Of a DNA stretch of 55,056 nt, positions 35,260-43,573 are shown one piece after another. Origin of the DNA: an uncultured Dorea sp. (lineage in GTDB: Bacteria > Bacillota > Clostridia > Lachnospirales > Lachnospiraceae); the NCBI GenBank assembly GCA_910579925.1, contig CAJTVY010000011.1, positions 1 to 55,056 of the forward strand, in the 5' to 3' direction. The stretch's first letter is position 1, and every line of letters begins with the position of its first letter. A program made the translations under genes and the position numbers. The notes under the pieces were generated by a model that worked only from the letters and a program-made list of their open reading frames with translations, was not told where the DNA came from and did no database searches.

Positions 35260-36142
35260 CCGTTATCTGGCCGGCGCAATGCCAGAACGTTCCAGATCTT
35301 ATGTCCAGAAACTGATAAAAACAAAGAACGTGCTGGTAAACCAGGAACCGGTGAAAGCCAGTTACAGGCTTCTGACAGGCGACCGGCTTGAGATTACCAT
35401 GCCGGATGCCAGGGAACCGGAAATTGAGGCGGAGGACATTCCCCTTGATATCCTGTATGAAGATTCGGACATTATTATCGTCAATAAGCCCAAGCAGATG
35501 GTGGTTCATCCGGCTCCGGGGCATTACAGCGGCACCCTGGTCAATGCGCTGATCTATCACTGCAGGCAGGAGTTGTCCGGTATTAACGGTACGATGCGTC
35601 CTGGGATCGTCCATCGGATTGATATGGATACCACGGGTTCCCTGGTGGTATGTAAGAACGATAAAGCGCATCAGAGCCTTGCAGAGCAGTTGAAGGAGCA
35701 TTCCATCAAAAGAATTTATGTGGCGGTTGTCCATGGGAATATCAAAGAGGAGACTGGTACAATAGATGCGCCTATCGGAAGACATTCTACAGATCGAAAG
35801 AAAATGTGCGTTCATGCAAAGAACGGAAAACAGGCCGTAACGCACTATACGGTTCTGGAACGTTTTGGAGATTATTCGTATATTCAGTGTGAACTGGAAA
35901 CGGGAAGGACGCACCAGATTCGCGTACACATGGCCAGTATCGGACACCCACTGCTTGGGGATCTGGTTTACGGGCCTGGGAGATGTCCGGTTCACGGGCT
36001 GGTGGGGCAGACGCTGCACGCCAGGACCATAGGTCTGATTCATCCGGAAACCGGGGAATATCTGGAGGTGGAGGCGCCATTGCCGGAATACTTCAGTAGT
36101 CTGTTAGAGCGCTTCAGAGGCGGGAAAGGAATGGAAAAATAA
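35213..36142 (+). CDS. RluD-family 23S rRNA pseudouridine synthase
   Basis: A 309-residue enzyme with an N-terminal S4 domain (residues 12-75) and the catalytic domain. The RluA-type signature is HRIDMDTTG, with the catalytic Asp; canonical members read HRLDKDTSG, so Leu to Ile and Lys to Met changes are present. TTG 35213 follows AGGAGGAAGATT. It overlaps the lspA end, the standard coupling. Confidence 0.92.
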   Translation: MKELFIVESQEGERIDRYLAGAMPERSRSYVQKLIKTKNVLVNQEPVKASYRLLTGDRLEITMPDAREPEIEAEDIPLDILYEDSDIIIVNKPKQMVVHPAPGHYSGTLVNALIYHCRQELSGINGTMRPGIVHRIDMDTTGSLVVCKNDKAHQSLAEQLKEHSIKRIYVAVVHGNIKEETGTIDAPIGRHSTDRKKMCVHAKNGKQAVTHYTVLERFGDYSYIQCELETGRTHQIRVHMASIGHPLLGDLVYGPGRCPVHGLVGQTLHARTIGLIHPETGEYLEVEAPLPEYFSSLLERFRGGKGMEK

Positions 36143-36152
36143 CAGAAAATAA

Positions 36153-36181
36153 TATACAATTCCCGTAAATTGTTATATAAT
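36153..36181 (+). promoter_or_regulatory. Promoter of the cytidylate-kinase-like gene
   Basis: TATACA (36153-36158) and TATAAT (36176-36181) are spaced by 17 bp, 44 bp upstream of the start. Confidence 0.6.
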
Positions 36182-36225
36182 AGAAACATCTATTAGAGAC
36201 ATTAATTCAGAGGAGTGTGATTTAT

Positions 36226-36870
36226 ATGGCAAAAACGAATACAATTATTACAATCGGCCGACAGTATGGGAGTGCAGGAAGAGAGATTGGCTATAAGGTT
36301 GCAGAAGATCTTGGTATTAAGCTGTATGATAAGGAGATGCTCGACCGTGCCGCCAAGGAGAGCGGAATCTGCCAGGAACTGTTTGAGACACATGATGAGA
36401 AGCCGACCAACAGCTTCCTGTATTCGCTGGTGATGGACACTTATTCTCTGGGATACACATCGGGAAGTTATACGGATATGCCTATTAATCATAAGGTGTT
36501 TCTGGCACAGTTTGATGCAATCAAGAAGATTGCCGAGGAAGGGCCGTGTATCCTGGTAGGCCGTTGTGCTGACTATGCGCTAGAAGAACGGGAAAATGTC
36601 GTGAGGTTGTTTATTCATGCAGATCTGGACGTCAGAATCCGGCGGATCGCCCGAATCTATGATCTGACGGATGCCAAGGCCAAAGATCTGATTATGAAAA
36701 CGGATAAAAAGCGGGCAAGTTATTATAATTATTACAGTAATAAGAAGTGGGGGGCGGCAGAGAGCTATGATTTCTGTCTGAATAGTTCGAAGTTAGGAAT
36801 TAAGGGGACGGCAGAGGCGATTAAGACGTTGGTGGAACTGAAGGAACGAGATGGAGAGAAAAAATTGTAG
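36226..36870 (+). CDS. Cytidylate-kinase-like family protein
   Basis: A 214-residue nucleoside-kinase-like protein. The N-terminal TIGRQYGSAGREIGYKVAEDLGI is the P-loop of the family (GSAGREIG in place of GKST), and ILVGRCADYALEE, DAKAKDLIMKTDKKRASYYNYYSN form the lid region. These proteins are common in Clostridia, often with domain partners, and their substrate is unsettled. ATG 36226 is used with AGGAG 10 bp upstream; GTG 36217 would add three residues. It ends just before a perfect hairpin. Confidence 0.87.
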   Translation: MAKTNTIITIGRQYGSAGREIGYKVAEDLGIKLYDKEMLDRAAKESGICQELFETHDEKPTNSFLYSLVMDTYSLGYTSGSYTDMPINHKVFLAQFDAIKKIAEEGPCILVGRCADYALEERENVVRLFIHADLDVRIRRIARIYDLTDAKAKDLIMKTDKKRASYYNYYSNKKWGAAESYDFCLNSSKLGIKGTAEAIKTLVELKERDGEKKL

Positions 36871-36882
36871 GCAGATATTCTC

Positions 36883-36934
36883 ATCAGTTGGGGACATAGT
36901 AAAATCTGATTTTACTATGTCCCCAACTGATTTT
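36883..36934 (+). terminator. Very long perfect hairpin between convergent genes
   Basis: A 23-bp perfect stem (36883-36905 with 36909-36931) closed by a CTG triloop, followed by TTTTA on the plus side. Stem core GGGGACATAGTAAAAT. It lies between the plus-strand kinase-like gene (end 36870) and the minus-strand TtcA-like gene, whose stop codon begins at 36935. A bidirectional terminator or a palindromic repeat are both possible; no direct repeat flanks it. Confidence 0.65.
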
Positions 36935-37667
36935 ATCTAGTATGTAGAATCCGTTCTGGCCACCCATTAATATTTCCGTTGAGTATTGCGGTAAACATCC
37001 GCTGTTTTGCCCCTGGATGCTCGTGATTCAACTGTGATACCAGTTCTTTGGCATACTGCCGTTTGGTATATCCGTCAATGGGGCATCTGCTGGTAACAAC
37101 CGGCAGAGCATACTTATTCCTGAATCCGATCACATCCGCCTCCTCAACAAACATCATGGGACGGATGACGGTGAGTTCCATGCGGTCCAGATAGCTCCGG
37201 GGGGAAAAGGAATAGAACCGTCCTTCAAAAAGCAGGGAGAGCAGCATTGTCTCGATAATGTCATCCTTGTGATGAGCATATGCAACTTTATTGCAGCCCA
37301 TCTCTTTTACCGACTGGTTCAAAGCTCCTTTTCTCATCTTTGCACACAGGGAACAAGGGTTGCTTTCCTTACGTTCCTCAAAAAGAATATGCGCAATATC
37401 CGTTCTGACAATCTGGTACGGCACGCCAAGCTCTCTGCACAGTTCTGTTACCGGTGTAAAATCGCACTCTGAATATCCCAGATCCACGGTGACTGCGGAT
37501 AATTGAAATGGTTCCGGGTAGAATCTTTTCAATCCATGCATGGCATAGAGCAGCGTCAGGCTGTCCTTTCCACCGGAAACCCCTACCGCAATATGATCCC
37601 CCTTCTGAATCATTGCATATTCATCAACGGCTTTTCGTGTATAACTCAGAAGTTGCTGTAATTTCAT
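36933..37667 (-). CDS. TtcA-like tRNA thiolation/PP-loop ATPase
   Basis: A 244-residue PP-loop ATPase of the TtcA group, which 2-thiolates tRNA cytidine-32 with a Fe-S cluster. It shows GVSGGKDSLTLLYAMHGL at the N-terminus, PCSLCAKMRKGAL (CxxC) and KVAYAHHKDDIIETMLLSLLF. Additional Cys (SRCPIDG) could complete a cluster site. Starts at ATG 37667. It lies downstream of the recombinase gene on the same strand, 66 bp away. Confidence 0.85.
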   Translation of the reverse strand: MKLQQLLSYTRKAVDEYAMIQKGDHIAVGVSGGKDSLTLLYAMHGLKRFYPEPFQLSAVTVDLGYSECDFTPVTELCRELGVPYQIVRTDIAHILFEERKESNPCSLCAKMRKGALNQSVKEMGCNKVAYAHHKDDIIETMLLSLLFEGRFYSFSPRSYLDRMELTVIRPMMFVEEADVIGFRNKYALPVVTSRCPIDGYTKRQYAKELVSQLNHEHPGAKQRMFTAILNGNINGWPERILHTR

Positions 37668-37733
37668 ATGATTGCTTGTCCTTTCTATATATGGGATTGC
37701 CAGAAGGGCTGACCCTTATATGGGCGAAAATAG

Positions 37734-38792
37734 TCAGACCTCCCGCAGTTTTACTGCAGAAGCGGCGCGCCTGCGTCGGTTCTCATCAATTGCAGCATAA
37801 TGCTTCTTTGTGGTATTAACGTCTTTGTGCCCCAGAACGTCCGCTACAAGATAGATATCGCCGGTTTCCTTATATAACGAAGTACCATAAGTACTGCGCA
37901 GTTTATGCGGAGTAATTTTCTTATTCGGCGTTACCTGACGGGCATATTTCTTCACCATATTCTCGATTGCCTGGACGCCCATACGGCGCTTTTGCGTGGA
38001 TAAAAACAATGCGTTTTCATGGCCGGAGAGGGGAGTGATCCTCTTACGGCTGCCTTCGATATATGCCAGAAGGGCATCTGCAACCTCATCGCCGAAATAA
38101 ACGATCATCTGGTTACCGCCCTTACGGGTTACCGTGATTCCGTTATTTTTAAAATCCACATCACTCAAGTCAAGACCCACACATTCCGAAACACGGATTC
38201 CGGTTCCTAACAGTAAAGTCAGAATCGCCAGATCCCGTTCCTTCGTCTTATTATAATAGGCAAGCGCCTGTCCCGTCAACTGACTGCCGCCGTTCTCTAC
38301 AAAGTCCAGAAGCAGCGCCACCTCGTCTGTATCCAGCCTGATAATGGCCTTATCGTGAAGTTTCGGCATATCAACCAGCAATGTGGGATTTTTCGTAATA
38401 ATCTGATGCTTATAGTAGTAACTATAGAAACTGCGAAGGGCAGACATCTTTCTTGCAAGTCCCTTTTCGCTGTTAGTGATCAGTTCATTTTCCTTCTCAT
38501 AGACCTTCAGATATTCCATATATTCCTCAATATCCACAGGTTCCAGCTTCTCCAGATCGTTCACCTTAAACTGCTCAATTGTATAGTCCTTGTATACAGG
38601 ATTACATTCCATAAGAAAATGAAAGAAAATGCGAATGTCATACGCATAATTAACCCTTGTCTTAGCCGATGACTTTGGTTCAATTGCCCGGAAATAATCT
38701 TTTGCAAACGGCGGCAGGGATTTCAACACTTCACGAAGGCGAATTGTCTGGTCAATGCGTGTCTGGTCATGATAGTTCTTTGTGTCTGCCAT
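37734..38792 (-). CDS. Tyrosine recombinase, XerC/D-like
   Basis: A 352-residue recombinase with an N-terminal SAM-like core-binding domain (about 35-165) and the catalytic domain. Residues are visible: R in GTGIRVSECVGL, HKLR in ITPHKLRSTYGTSL, LGHKDVNTTKKHY with the catalytic H and Tyr. It sits alone beside lexA without phage genes, so a chromosomal Xer-type resolvase or a domesticated integrase is more likely than an active prophage. ATG 38792 is used, 11 bp after AGGAGG; the extended frame adds ten residues. Confidence 0.88.
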   Translation of the reverse strand: MADTKNYHDQTRIDQTIRLREVLKSLPPFAKDYFRAIEPKSSAKTRVNYAYDIRIFFHFLMECNPVYKDYTIEQFKVNDLEKLEPVDIEEYMEYLKVYEKENELITNSEKGLARKMSALRSFYSYYYKHQIITKNPTLLVDMPKLHDKAIIRLDTDEVALLLDFVENGGSQLTGQALAYYNKTKERDLAILTLLLGTGIRVSECVGLDLSDVDFKNNGITVTRKGGNQMIVYFGDEVADALLAYIEGSRKRITPLSGHENALFLSTQKRRMGVQAIENMVKKYARQVTPNKKITPHKLRSTYGTSLYKETGDIYLVADVLGHKDVNTTKKHYAAIDENRRRRAASAVKLREV

Positions 38793-38833
38793 AAAAATCA
38801 AATACCTCCTTATTAAATACACTTTAATACACT

Positions 38834-38862
38834 ATATTATGAAGCAACTCCCAAAGCTTCAA
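38834..38862 (-). promoter_or_regulatory. Promoter of recombinase gene with overlapping dyad
   Basis: In the minus direction TTGAAG (38862-38857) and TAATAT (38839-38834) are spaced by 17 bp. A dyad GAAGC (38841-38845) / GCTTC (38856-38860) overlaps the -35 side and could bind a regulator. Confidence 0.45.
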
Positions 38863-38976
38863 AAATGTGATAATATAGTTAAGTATAACACAAATGTTGC
38901 ATTTTGTCCACATCTTTTGGAAAAATCGGTATTTGTCGTATAGATTGATCTCCGAACATATTTTCTAAACATCAGT

Positions 38977-39005
38977 TTGCTATTTAGCGAATCTTGTGGT
39001 AAAAT
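38977..39005 (+). promoter_or_regulatory. Promoter of lexA
   Basis: TTGCTA (38977-38982), 17-bp spacer, TAAAAT (39000-39005), about 44 bp before the lexA ATG. Slightly upstream CGAACATATTTTC (38953-38965) has one half of a Firmicutes SOS box (CGAAC) but a poor second half. Confidence 0.6.
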
Positions 39006-39049
39006 AGAATTATGAATTTTCAGACATGAATGAAAAAAGGAGGTTTCGT

Positions 39050-39667
39050 ATGGGACAAGGTAAGATCAGTGCGAAGCAGAAAGAAATATTGGAATATATC
39101 AAGTCACAGATTCTGGAAAGAGGTTTTCCGCCGGCAGTCCGGGATATCTGCGAGGCAGTTCATCTAAAGTCTACGTCTTCGGTTCACTCACATCTGGAGA
39201 CATTGGAGAAGAATGGTTATATTCGTCGAGACCCTACCAAGCCAAGGGCCATAGAGATTCTGGATGATTCTTTTAACTTTATGCGAAGGGAAATGGTGAA
39301 TGTTCCGATTATAGGACGCGTCGCTGCCGGAGAACCCATACTGGCTGAACAGAATATTGAGAACTACTTTCCGATTCCTATGGAGTATATGCCCAACAGC
39401 CCTACCTTTATGCTGAAGGTACGAGGCGAAAGCATGATTAATGCCGGGATTCTGGACGGCGATATGGTTCTTGTAGAGCAGATCTCCACTGCGAGGAACG
39501 GTGAGATGGTCGTGGCGTTGATTGAGGATGGCGCTACTGTCAAGACATTTTATAAGGAAGACGGACATATCCGTCTTCAGCCGGAGAATGATACAATGGA
39601 TCCGATCATTGTCGTGGATGTACAGATTCTTGGCAAAGTAATTGGAATTTTTCGTTTTTTAAATTAA
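39050..39667 (+). CDS. lexA: LexA SOS repressor
   Basis: A 205-residue transcriptional repressor cleaved during the SOS response. The N-terminal winged helix is at about 1-65 (KQKEILEYIKSQILERGFPPAVRDI), the AG cleavage site in GRVAAGEP, catalytic Ser in LKVRGESM and catalytic Lys in GATVKTFYK. I use ATG 39050 behind AAAGGAGG; the frame reaches back eight residues to 39026. It is divergent from the recombinase gene and followed by a NUDIX gene. Confidence 0.97.
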   Translation: MGQGKISAKQKEILEYIKSQILERGFPPAVRDICEAVHLKSTSSVHSHLETLEKNGYIRRDPTKPRAIEILDDSFNFMRREMVNVPIIGRVAAGEPILAEQNIENYFPIPMEYMPNSPTFMLKVRGESMINAGILDGDMVLVEQISTARNGEMVVALIEDGATVKTFYKEDGHIRLQPENDTMDPIIVVDVQILGKVIGIFRFLN

Positions 39668-39708
39668 AGATATTATGAAATACATAAGAAACAATGGAGG
39701 AAGCTGTC

Positions 39709-40152
39709 ATGAAAGTCAGATTTTACAAGAATATTGAAGACAGGCTGCTGGAGTTTGCCGTAATTGTCGCCACATCCGGCGGGAAATGGGTATTCTGCAG
39801 GCATAAGGACCGTAATACTTTAGAGTGCCCGGGCGGACATCGTAAAAGTCGTGAGAAGATCCTGGATACTGCAAAGCGTGAATTAGCGGAAGAAACCGGA
39901 GCCATTGATTTTCACATAGAGCCTGTCTGCGCCTATTCTGTAACGGGAAAAAACCGGATAAGTCCATCTGGGAAGGAGACTTTTGGAATGCTGTACTTTG
40001 CAGATATCAAGAGTTTCCGTAAGAAACTTCACAGAGAGATGGCTGAAGTATGTCTGATGGACAATCTGCCGGTACGCTCTGACCAGTGGACCTATCCTGA
40101 GATCCAGCCAAAGCTGATCCAGGAAGTACTGTATCGGGAACATTGCAGTTAA
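39709..40152 (+). CDS. NUDIX hydrolase
   Basis: A 147-residue hydrolase with a complete NUDIX box, GHRKSREKILDTAKRELAEE followed by TG. It matches the GX5EX7REUXEEXGU pattern. Substrate class cannot be read; the family trims nucleotide-like diphosphates. I use ATG 39709, 8 bp after GGAGGA, rather than ATG 39694. It lies 42 bp after lexA, plausibly in the same transcript, and is followed by a terminator. Confidence 0.87.
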   Translation: MKVRFYKNIEDRLLEFAVIVATSGGKWVFCRHKDRNTLECPGGHRKSREKILDTAKRELAEETGAIDFHIEPVCAYSVTGKNRISPSGKETFGMLYFADIKSFRKKLHREMAEVCLMDNLPVRSDQWTYPEIQPKLIQEVLYREHCS

Positions 40153-40170
40153 TCCTTATCAATTTTATAC

Positions 40171-40219
40171 AAAATATGGCTGCTGGAAATATCACTGATT
40201 TCCAACAGCCATATTTTTT
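40171..40219 (+). terminator. Terminator between NUDIX and rsfS genes
   Basis: AATATGGCTGCTGGAAAT (40173-40190) pairs with 40198-40215 with one mismatch, followed by a T-run to 40219. A-rich flank on the other side may let it work for the convergent rsfS end as well. Confidence 0.75.
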
Positions 40220-40244
40220 CATAGCTTTGTCAATATAGAAAATC

Positions 40245-40598
40245 CTACAATTCATCCAGACTCTCAATCCGTCTTCCATCGCTCCAGATCCGTTCCAGAT
40301 GATAGAATTCGCGGTTCTCCTTATCAAATACATGGACAACTACGTCGCCATAATCCAGCAGCACCCAGTTTCCGGACTGTAACCCTTCTCTCTGGATCTG
40401 TGAATGTCCGGCTTCATGCATCTTCTCTTCTACATTGTCTACCAGCGCTTTTACCTGGCTGTCGCTGGTACCGTTCGTAATAATGAAATAATCTGCCAGC
40501 GGGGAGATGCCCGAGATATCAATCATACAGATATCCTCACCCTTTTTATCCTCCAGCGCATGGTAAGCAATCTGTGCCATCTTCTTAACCTGATCCAT
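40245..40598 (-). CDS. rsfS: Ribosomal silencing factor RsfS
   Basis: A 117-residue DUF143 protein that binds ribosomal protein uL14 and blocks subunit joining under starvation. MCxID-type start KGEDICMIDISGISPLADYFIIT, GDVVVHVFDKENREFYHLE are the family marks. Last gene of the bL21 operon. Confidence 0.95.
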   Translation of the reverse strand: MDQVKKMAQIAYHALEDKKGEDICMIDISGISPLADYFIITNGTSDSQVKALVDNVEEKMHEAGHSQIQREGLQSGNWVLLDYGDVVVHVFDKENREFYHLERIWSDGRRIESLDEL

Positions 40599-40599
40599 A

Positions 40600-41187
40600 T
40601 TACACCTCCTCTCCTTCTCGTTTGTTCTTATAATAGAGAAACGTCTTCTCTGTCATCGGGTCAATCGGTTCGTTTTTACTGTTCAGATACTCCAGGGAAT
40701 CCTTGAGAATACGATACAGACAGTCGTCAATATCGGTAAACGCCAGTCTGCGCACTTCTGCCATATTGGGCAGTTCTTTTCTTCCAGGTTCTATATAATC
40801 AGCTATATAGATAATCTTATCCAGCAGAGACATATGCGGGCAGCCGGTTGTATGACTGGCAATGGCATTCATAATCTCCTTCTCTTTCACATGATACTTC
40901 TTGGCGGCAAGAAACGCGCCAAGTTTTGCATGAAGAAGGCTTGGATTGCTTCTCTCTACCTCTGACACGCCTAAATGATATTTTTTACACAATTTAATCT
41001 TAGTATCTCCTGGCAGACATTTTGCGCAGTCATGAAGCAGACCTGCCATCAGAGCTTTCTCAATGTCCTCGTCATAACGCATGGCAAGAGCCGCCGCCGT
41101 ATACATGACTCCCAGAGTGTGTTCATACCGTTCCTTGTCAAGTTCCGTCATCAATTTTCTGCGAATCTTGGTAATCTTATGGTTCAT
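40600..41187 (-). CDS. yqeK: HD-domain hydrolase YqeK
   Basis: A 195-residue HD-domain protein, the YqeK type that cleaves symmetrical diadenosine tetraphosphate. GLLHDCAKCLP (HD) and HTTGCPHMSLLDKIIYIADYIEPGR are visible. It starts inside the nadD stop by 4 bp and ends 1 bp before rsfS, the conserved nadD-yqeK-rsfS order. Confidence 0.93.
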   Translation of the reverse strand: MNHKITKIRRKLMTELDKERYEHTLGVMYTAAALAMRYDEDIEKALMAGLLHDCAKCLPGDTKIKLCKKYHLGVSEVERSNPSLLHAKLGAFLAAKKYHVKEKEIMNAIASHTTGCPHMSLLDKIIYIADYIEPGRKELPNMAEVRRLAFTDIDDCLYRILKDSLEYLNSKNEPIDPMTEKTFLYYKNKREGEEV

Positions 41188-41804
41188 ATGCTCTTCTCTC
41201 CTACATATAAATGATTCTCCAGAATATAAGCATTCACAGCCGCCGGAACCTGACCTTTAATACTCCTTCCCTCTCTGACGTCCCTGCGCAGTTCATGGGA
41301 AGACACGTTGATCAACGGCGTCACCAGAAGGCGGATCCGCGCATGGTAATTCTCCTTCAGCTCATGGATCTTAGCCTCCATCGCCTGTCTGGTATTAATC
41401 TCATCCCGATATGCCGCCAATATGGTGCAGGTGGGAAAAATCCGCTCCGGGTGTACCCACTGGTCAATCATAAACAAAGAATCTGCCCCTATGATAAAAT
41501 AAAAATCATCTTCTGGATAGATTCCCTTCATATATTCCATCGTACTATAAGAATAGGAGACTTCCTGACGTTTCGCCTCATAAGTCTCCAGCCGGAACTC
41601 CCGGTAGGGGGATATGGCAAGTCTTACCATCTCCACCCGGTCTTTTACGTCTGTCTTTATTAAGGAAATGTCTTTGTGAGGCGGATTACCATTGGGCATG
41701 TACCAGACCTTATCCAGTTCAAATGCTTCCAGGGCAGACCGCCCCAGCATCAAATGTCCATTGTGTATCGGATCAAATGTTCCGCCCATAATTCCGATCT
41801 TCAT
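41184..41804 (-). CDS. nadD: Nicotinate-nucleotide adenylyltransferase
   Basis: A 206-residue enzyme of NAD synthesis, adenylating nicotinate mononucleotide. It has MGGTFDPIHNGHL at the start, the HxGH variant, DDFYFIIGADSL and the C-terminal INVSSHELRRDVREGRS. Overlaps yqeK by 4 bp. Confidence 0.97.
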   Translation of the reverse strand: MKIGIMGGTFDPIHNGHLMLGRSALEAFELDKVWYMPNGNPPHKDISLIKTDVKDRVEMVRLAISPYREFRLETYEAKRQEVSYSYSTMEYMKGIYPEDDFYFIIGADSLFMIDQWVHPERIFPTCTILAAYRDEINTRQAMEAKIHELKENYHARIRLLVTPLINVSSHELRRDVREGRSIKGQVPAAVNAYILENHLYVGEKSI

Positions 41805-41824
41805 AGTCTGTCCAACTCCATTAT

Positions 41825-42118
41825 TTATTTTGGAAGTTCAATCTTCTTATTCTTAGCTTTTCCCTCTCTATACAGGACAATCTTCTTGCCAATCACCTGT
41901 ACCACGTCTGACTGCGTACGTTCCGCAATCATTACTGCCAGTTCTTTCGGATCATCTGCACAATTCTTAAGCACGCTGACCTTAATCAGTTCCCGCGCAT
42001 CCAACGCCTCCTTAAGCGCTTTTGTAAGTTCCGGCGTCATGCTGTTCTTTCCGATCTGGAAAATTGGCTCCATTGTCATCGCAAGACCCTTCAGATAGGC
42101 TCTCTGTTTTGTTGTCAT
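41825..42118 (-). CDS. YhbY-family RNA-binding protein (CRM domain)
   Basis: A 97-residue CRM-domain protein that binds pre-50S ribosomal particles. LKGLAMTMEPIFQIGKNSMTPELTKALKEALDAREL and the GxxG-like loop match. It lies between obg and nadD, as in related Firmicutes. Confidence 0.93.
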   Translation of the reverse strand: MTTKQRAYLKGLAMTMEPIFQIGKNSMTPELTKALKEALDARELIKVSVLKNCADDPKELAVMIAERTQSDVVQVIGKKIVLYREGKAKNKKIELPK

Positions 42119-42196
42119 CTTATTCCTTCCCTTTCCTTCTCCCTCTTATTGTAATCCATTTGACCGCAAATTGCAAAGAAAATGTGCAGGTAACAG

Positions 42197-43480
42197 TTAC
42201 TTATAATAGTCAAACTGAAGGCCGTACATACGCACCGTGTCTCCATCCTTTATGCCGGCTGCTTCCAGTTCCGTCAGGATTCCCGCATCCTTTAAGAACT
42301 TCTGGAAAAAGGCGAATCCCTTCTCTGAATCCAGATTCGTATATCCAAGCATTTTTTCAATCTTCGGGCCTTCAACGACGTACATCCCCTCTTCCACACT
42401 GACCGTGTAAGGAAGGTTTTCATAGATCAGTTCATCCTCGGGGAAATATTCCTGCTCAAAAACAACTGGGGAGCGATCCATCTCCTGGAGCATTTTGGAG
42501 ACCCCATACAAAAGTTCCTTAAGACCTGCTCCCGTCACACCAGAGATTGGATAGACTTTCATACCTTTCGGTTCAAACTCTGCCTTAAGACGGGTAATCG
42601 GGTCCTCCCCATCAGGATAGATTACGTCCGTCTTATTAGCGGCAATGATCTGGGGACGCTTTGCAATCTCTGGATTGTATGCCTCTAATTCACCGTTGAT
42701 CTTATAGATGTCGTCAATGGGATCGCGGCCTTCTGTCCCCGCCGCATCCACCACATGGATGATCAGCCTGGTTCGTTCTATATGGCGCAGGAACTCATGC
42801 CCCAGTCCCGCTCCTTCGGAGGCGCCCTCGATCAGTCCGGGAATATCGGCAACGACAAACCCCTGCCCTTCCTCAAGATCCACGACTCCCAGATTGGGAT
42901 TTAAAGTCGTGAAATGATAGTTGGCAATCTTCGGCTGTGCATTTGTGACACGGGAAAGGAAAGTGGATTTTCCTACATTAGGGAATCCCACCAGCCCTAC
43001 GTCCGCAATCACCTTCAGTTCCAGAGTGACCCACAGTTCGCGGGAAGGTTGTCCTGGCTGGGCATATTTGGGAACCTGCATGGTAGATGTTGCGTAATGC
43101 TGGTTTCCAAGACCGCCTTTACCGCCTTTTAATATGATCTGACGGCAGTTGTCCCCGGACATGTCCGCAATCACTTTGCCGGACTGAGCTTCCTTTACCA
43201 CCGTCCCTTCCGGCACGTTCAGAACAATATCCTCTGCATCCGCCCCGTGACAGCGTCTTTTACCGCCAGGCGATCCGTCCTTAGCGGCAAACTTCCTTCT
43301 GTGCCGGTAGTCCTGCAGAGTATTCAGCCCCTTATCTACCTCGAATATCACGTCGCCGCCGCGTCCGCCGTCCCCTCCGTCAGGCCCTCCGTTGGGGACA
43401 TACAGTTCTCTTCGGAAACTCACATGTCCGTCGCCGCCTTTTCCCGATCGTATTAAGATCTTCGCCCTGTCTGCAAACAT
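42197..43480 (-). CDS. obg: Obg-family GTPase
   Basis: A 427-residue ribosome-assembly GTPase (CgtA/ObgE). The Gly-rich N-terminal Obg fold (about 1-158, GKGGDGHVSFRRE) is followed by the G domain (GFPNVGKSTFLSRVT, DIPGLIEGASEG, NKTD) and a C-terminal OCT domain. I start at ATG 43480 behind AAAGGGG; GTG 43498 is in frame but less likely. It follows a terminator-like hairpin after rpmA. Confidence 0.95.
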   Translation of the reverse strand: MFADRAKILIRSGKGGDGHVSFRRELYVPNGGPDGGDGGRGGDVIFEVDKGLNTLQDYRHRRKFAAKDGSPGGKRRCHGADAEDIVLNVPEGTVVKEAQSGKVIADMSGDNCRQIILKGGKGGLGNQHYATSTMQVPKYAQPGQPSRELWVTLELKVIADVGLVGFPNVGKSTFLSRVTNAQPKIANYHFTTLNPNLGVVDLEEGQGFVVADIPGLIEGASEGAGLGHEFLRHIERTRLIIHVVDAAGTEGRDPIDDIYKINGELEAYNPEIAKRPQIIAANKTDVIYPDGEDPITRLKAEFEPKGMKVYPISGVTGAGLKELLYGVSKMLQEMDRSPVVFEQEYFPEDELIYENLPYTVSVEEGMYVVEGPKIEKMLGYTNLDSEKGFAFFQKFLKDAGILTELEAAGIKDGDTVRMYGLQFDYYK

Positions 43481-43507
43481 AAATGTTCCCCTTTCCACAT
43501 GTTATGC

Positions 43508-43556
43508 AAAAAAGAGCGCTGCCACCTAACTGATACCAGTTATCCCGCAACACTCT
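43508..43556 (-). terminator. Intra-operon terminator or attenuator after rpmA
   Basis: In minus sense AGAGTGTTGC (43556-43547) pairs with GCAGCGCTCT (43522-43513), with an inner AACTG/CAGTT hairpin, then a six-T run at 43513-43508. It would reduce readthrough from the ribosomal-protein genes into obg. Confidence 0.7.
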
Positions 43557-43573
43557 CCTAGAATCACAATTGC

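Noticed and set aside
35162..36043. Long minus-strand open frame opposite rluD
   Set aside because: It lies wholly antisense to a strongly conserved gene, has no family signature and no ribosome-binding site; such frames arise from codon bias.
36870..36945. The 23-bp hairpin as a MITE like that at 44669
   Set aside because: No direct duplication flanks it and the ends do not match the other element; a terminator explains it more simply.
37734..38792. Prophage or integrative element marked by the recombinase
   Set aside because: No phage, plasmid or conjugation genes and no tRNA attachment site flank it; neighbours are housekeeping genes.
38953..38965. Complete LexA box upstream of lexA
   Set aside because: Only the first half CGAAC fits; the second half TTTTC misses the inverted GTTCG, so I keep it as a half-site.
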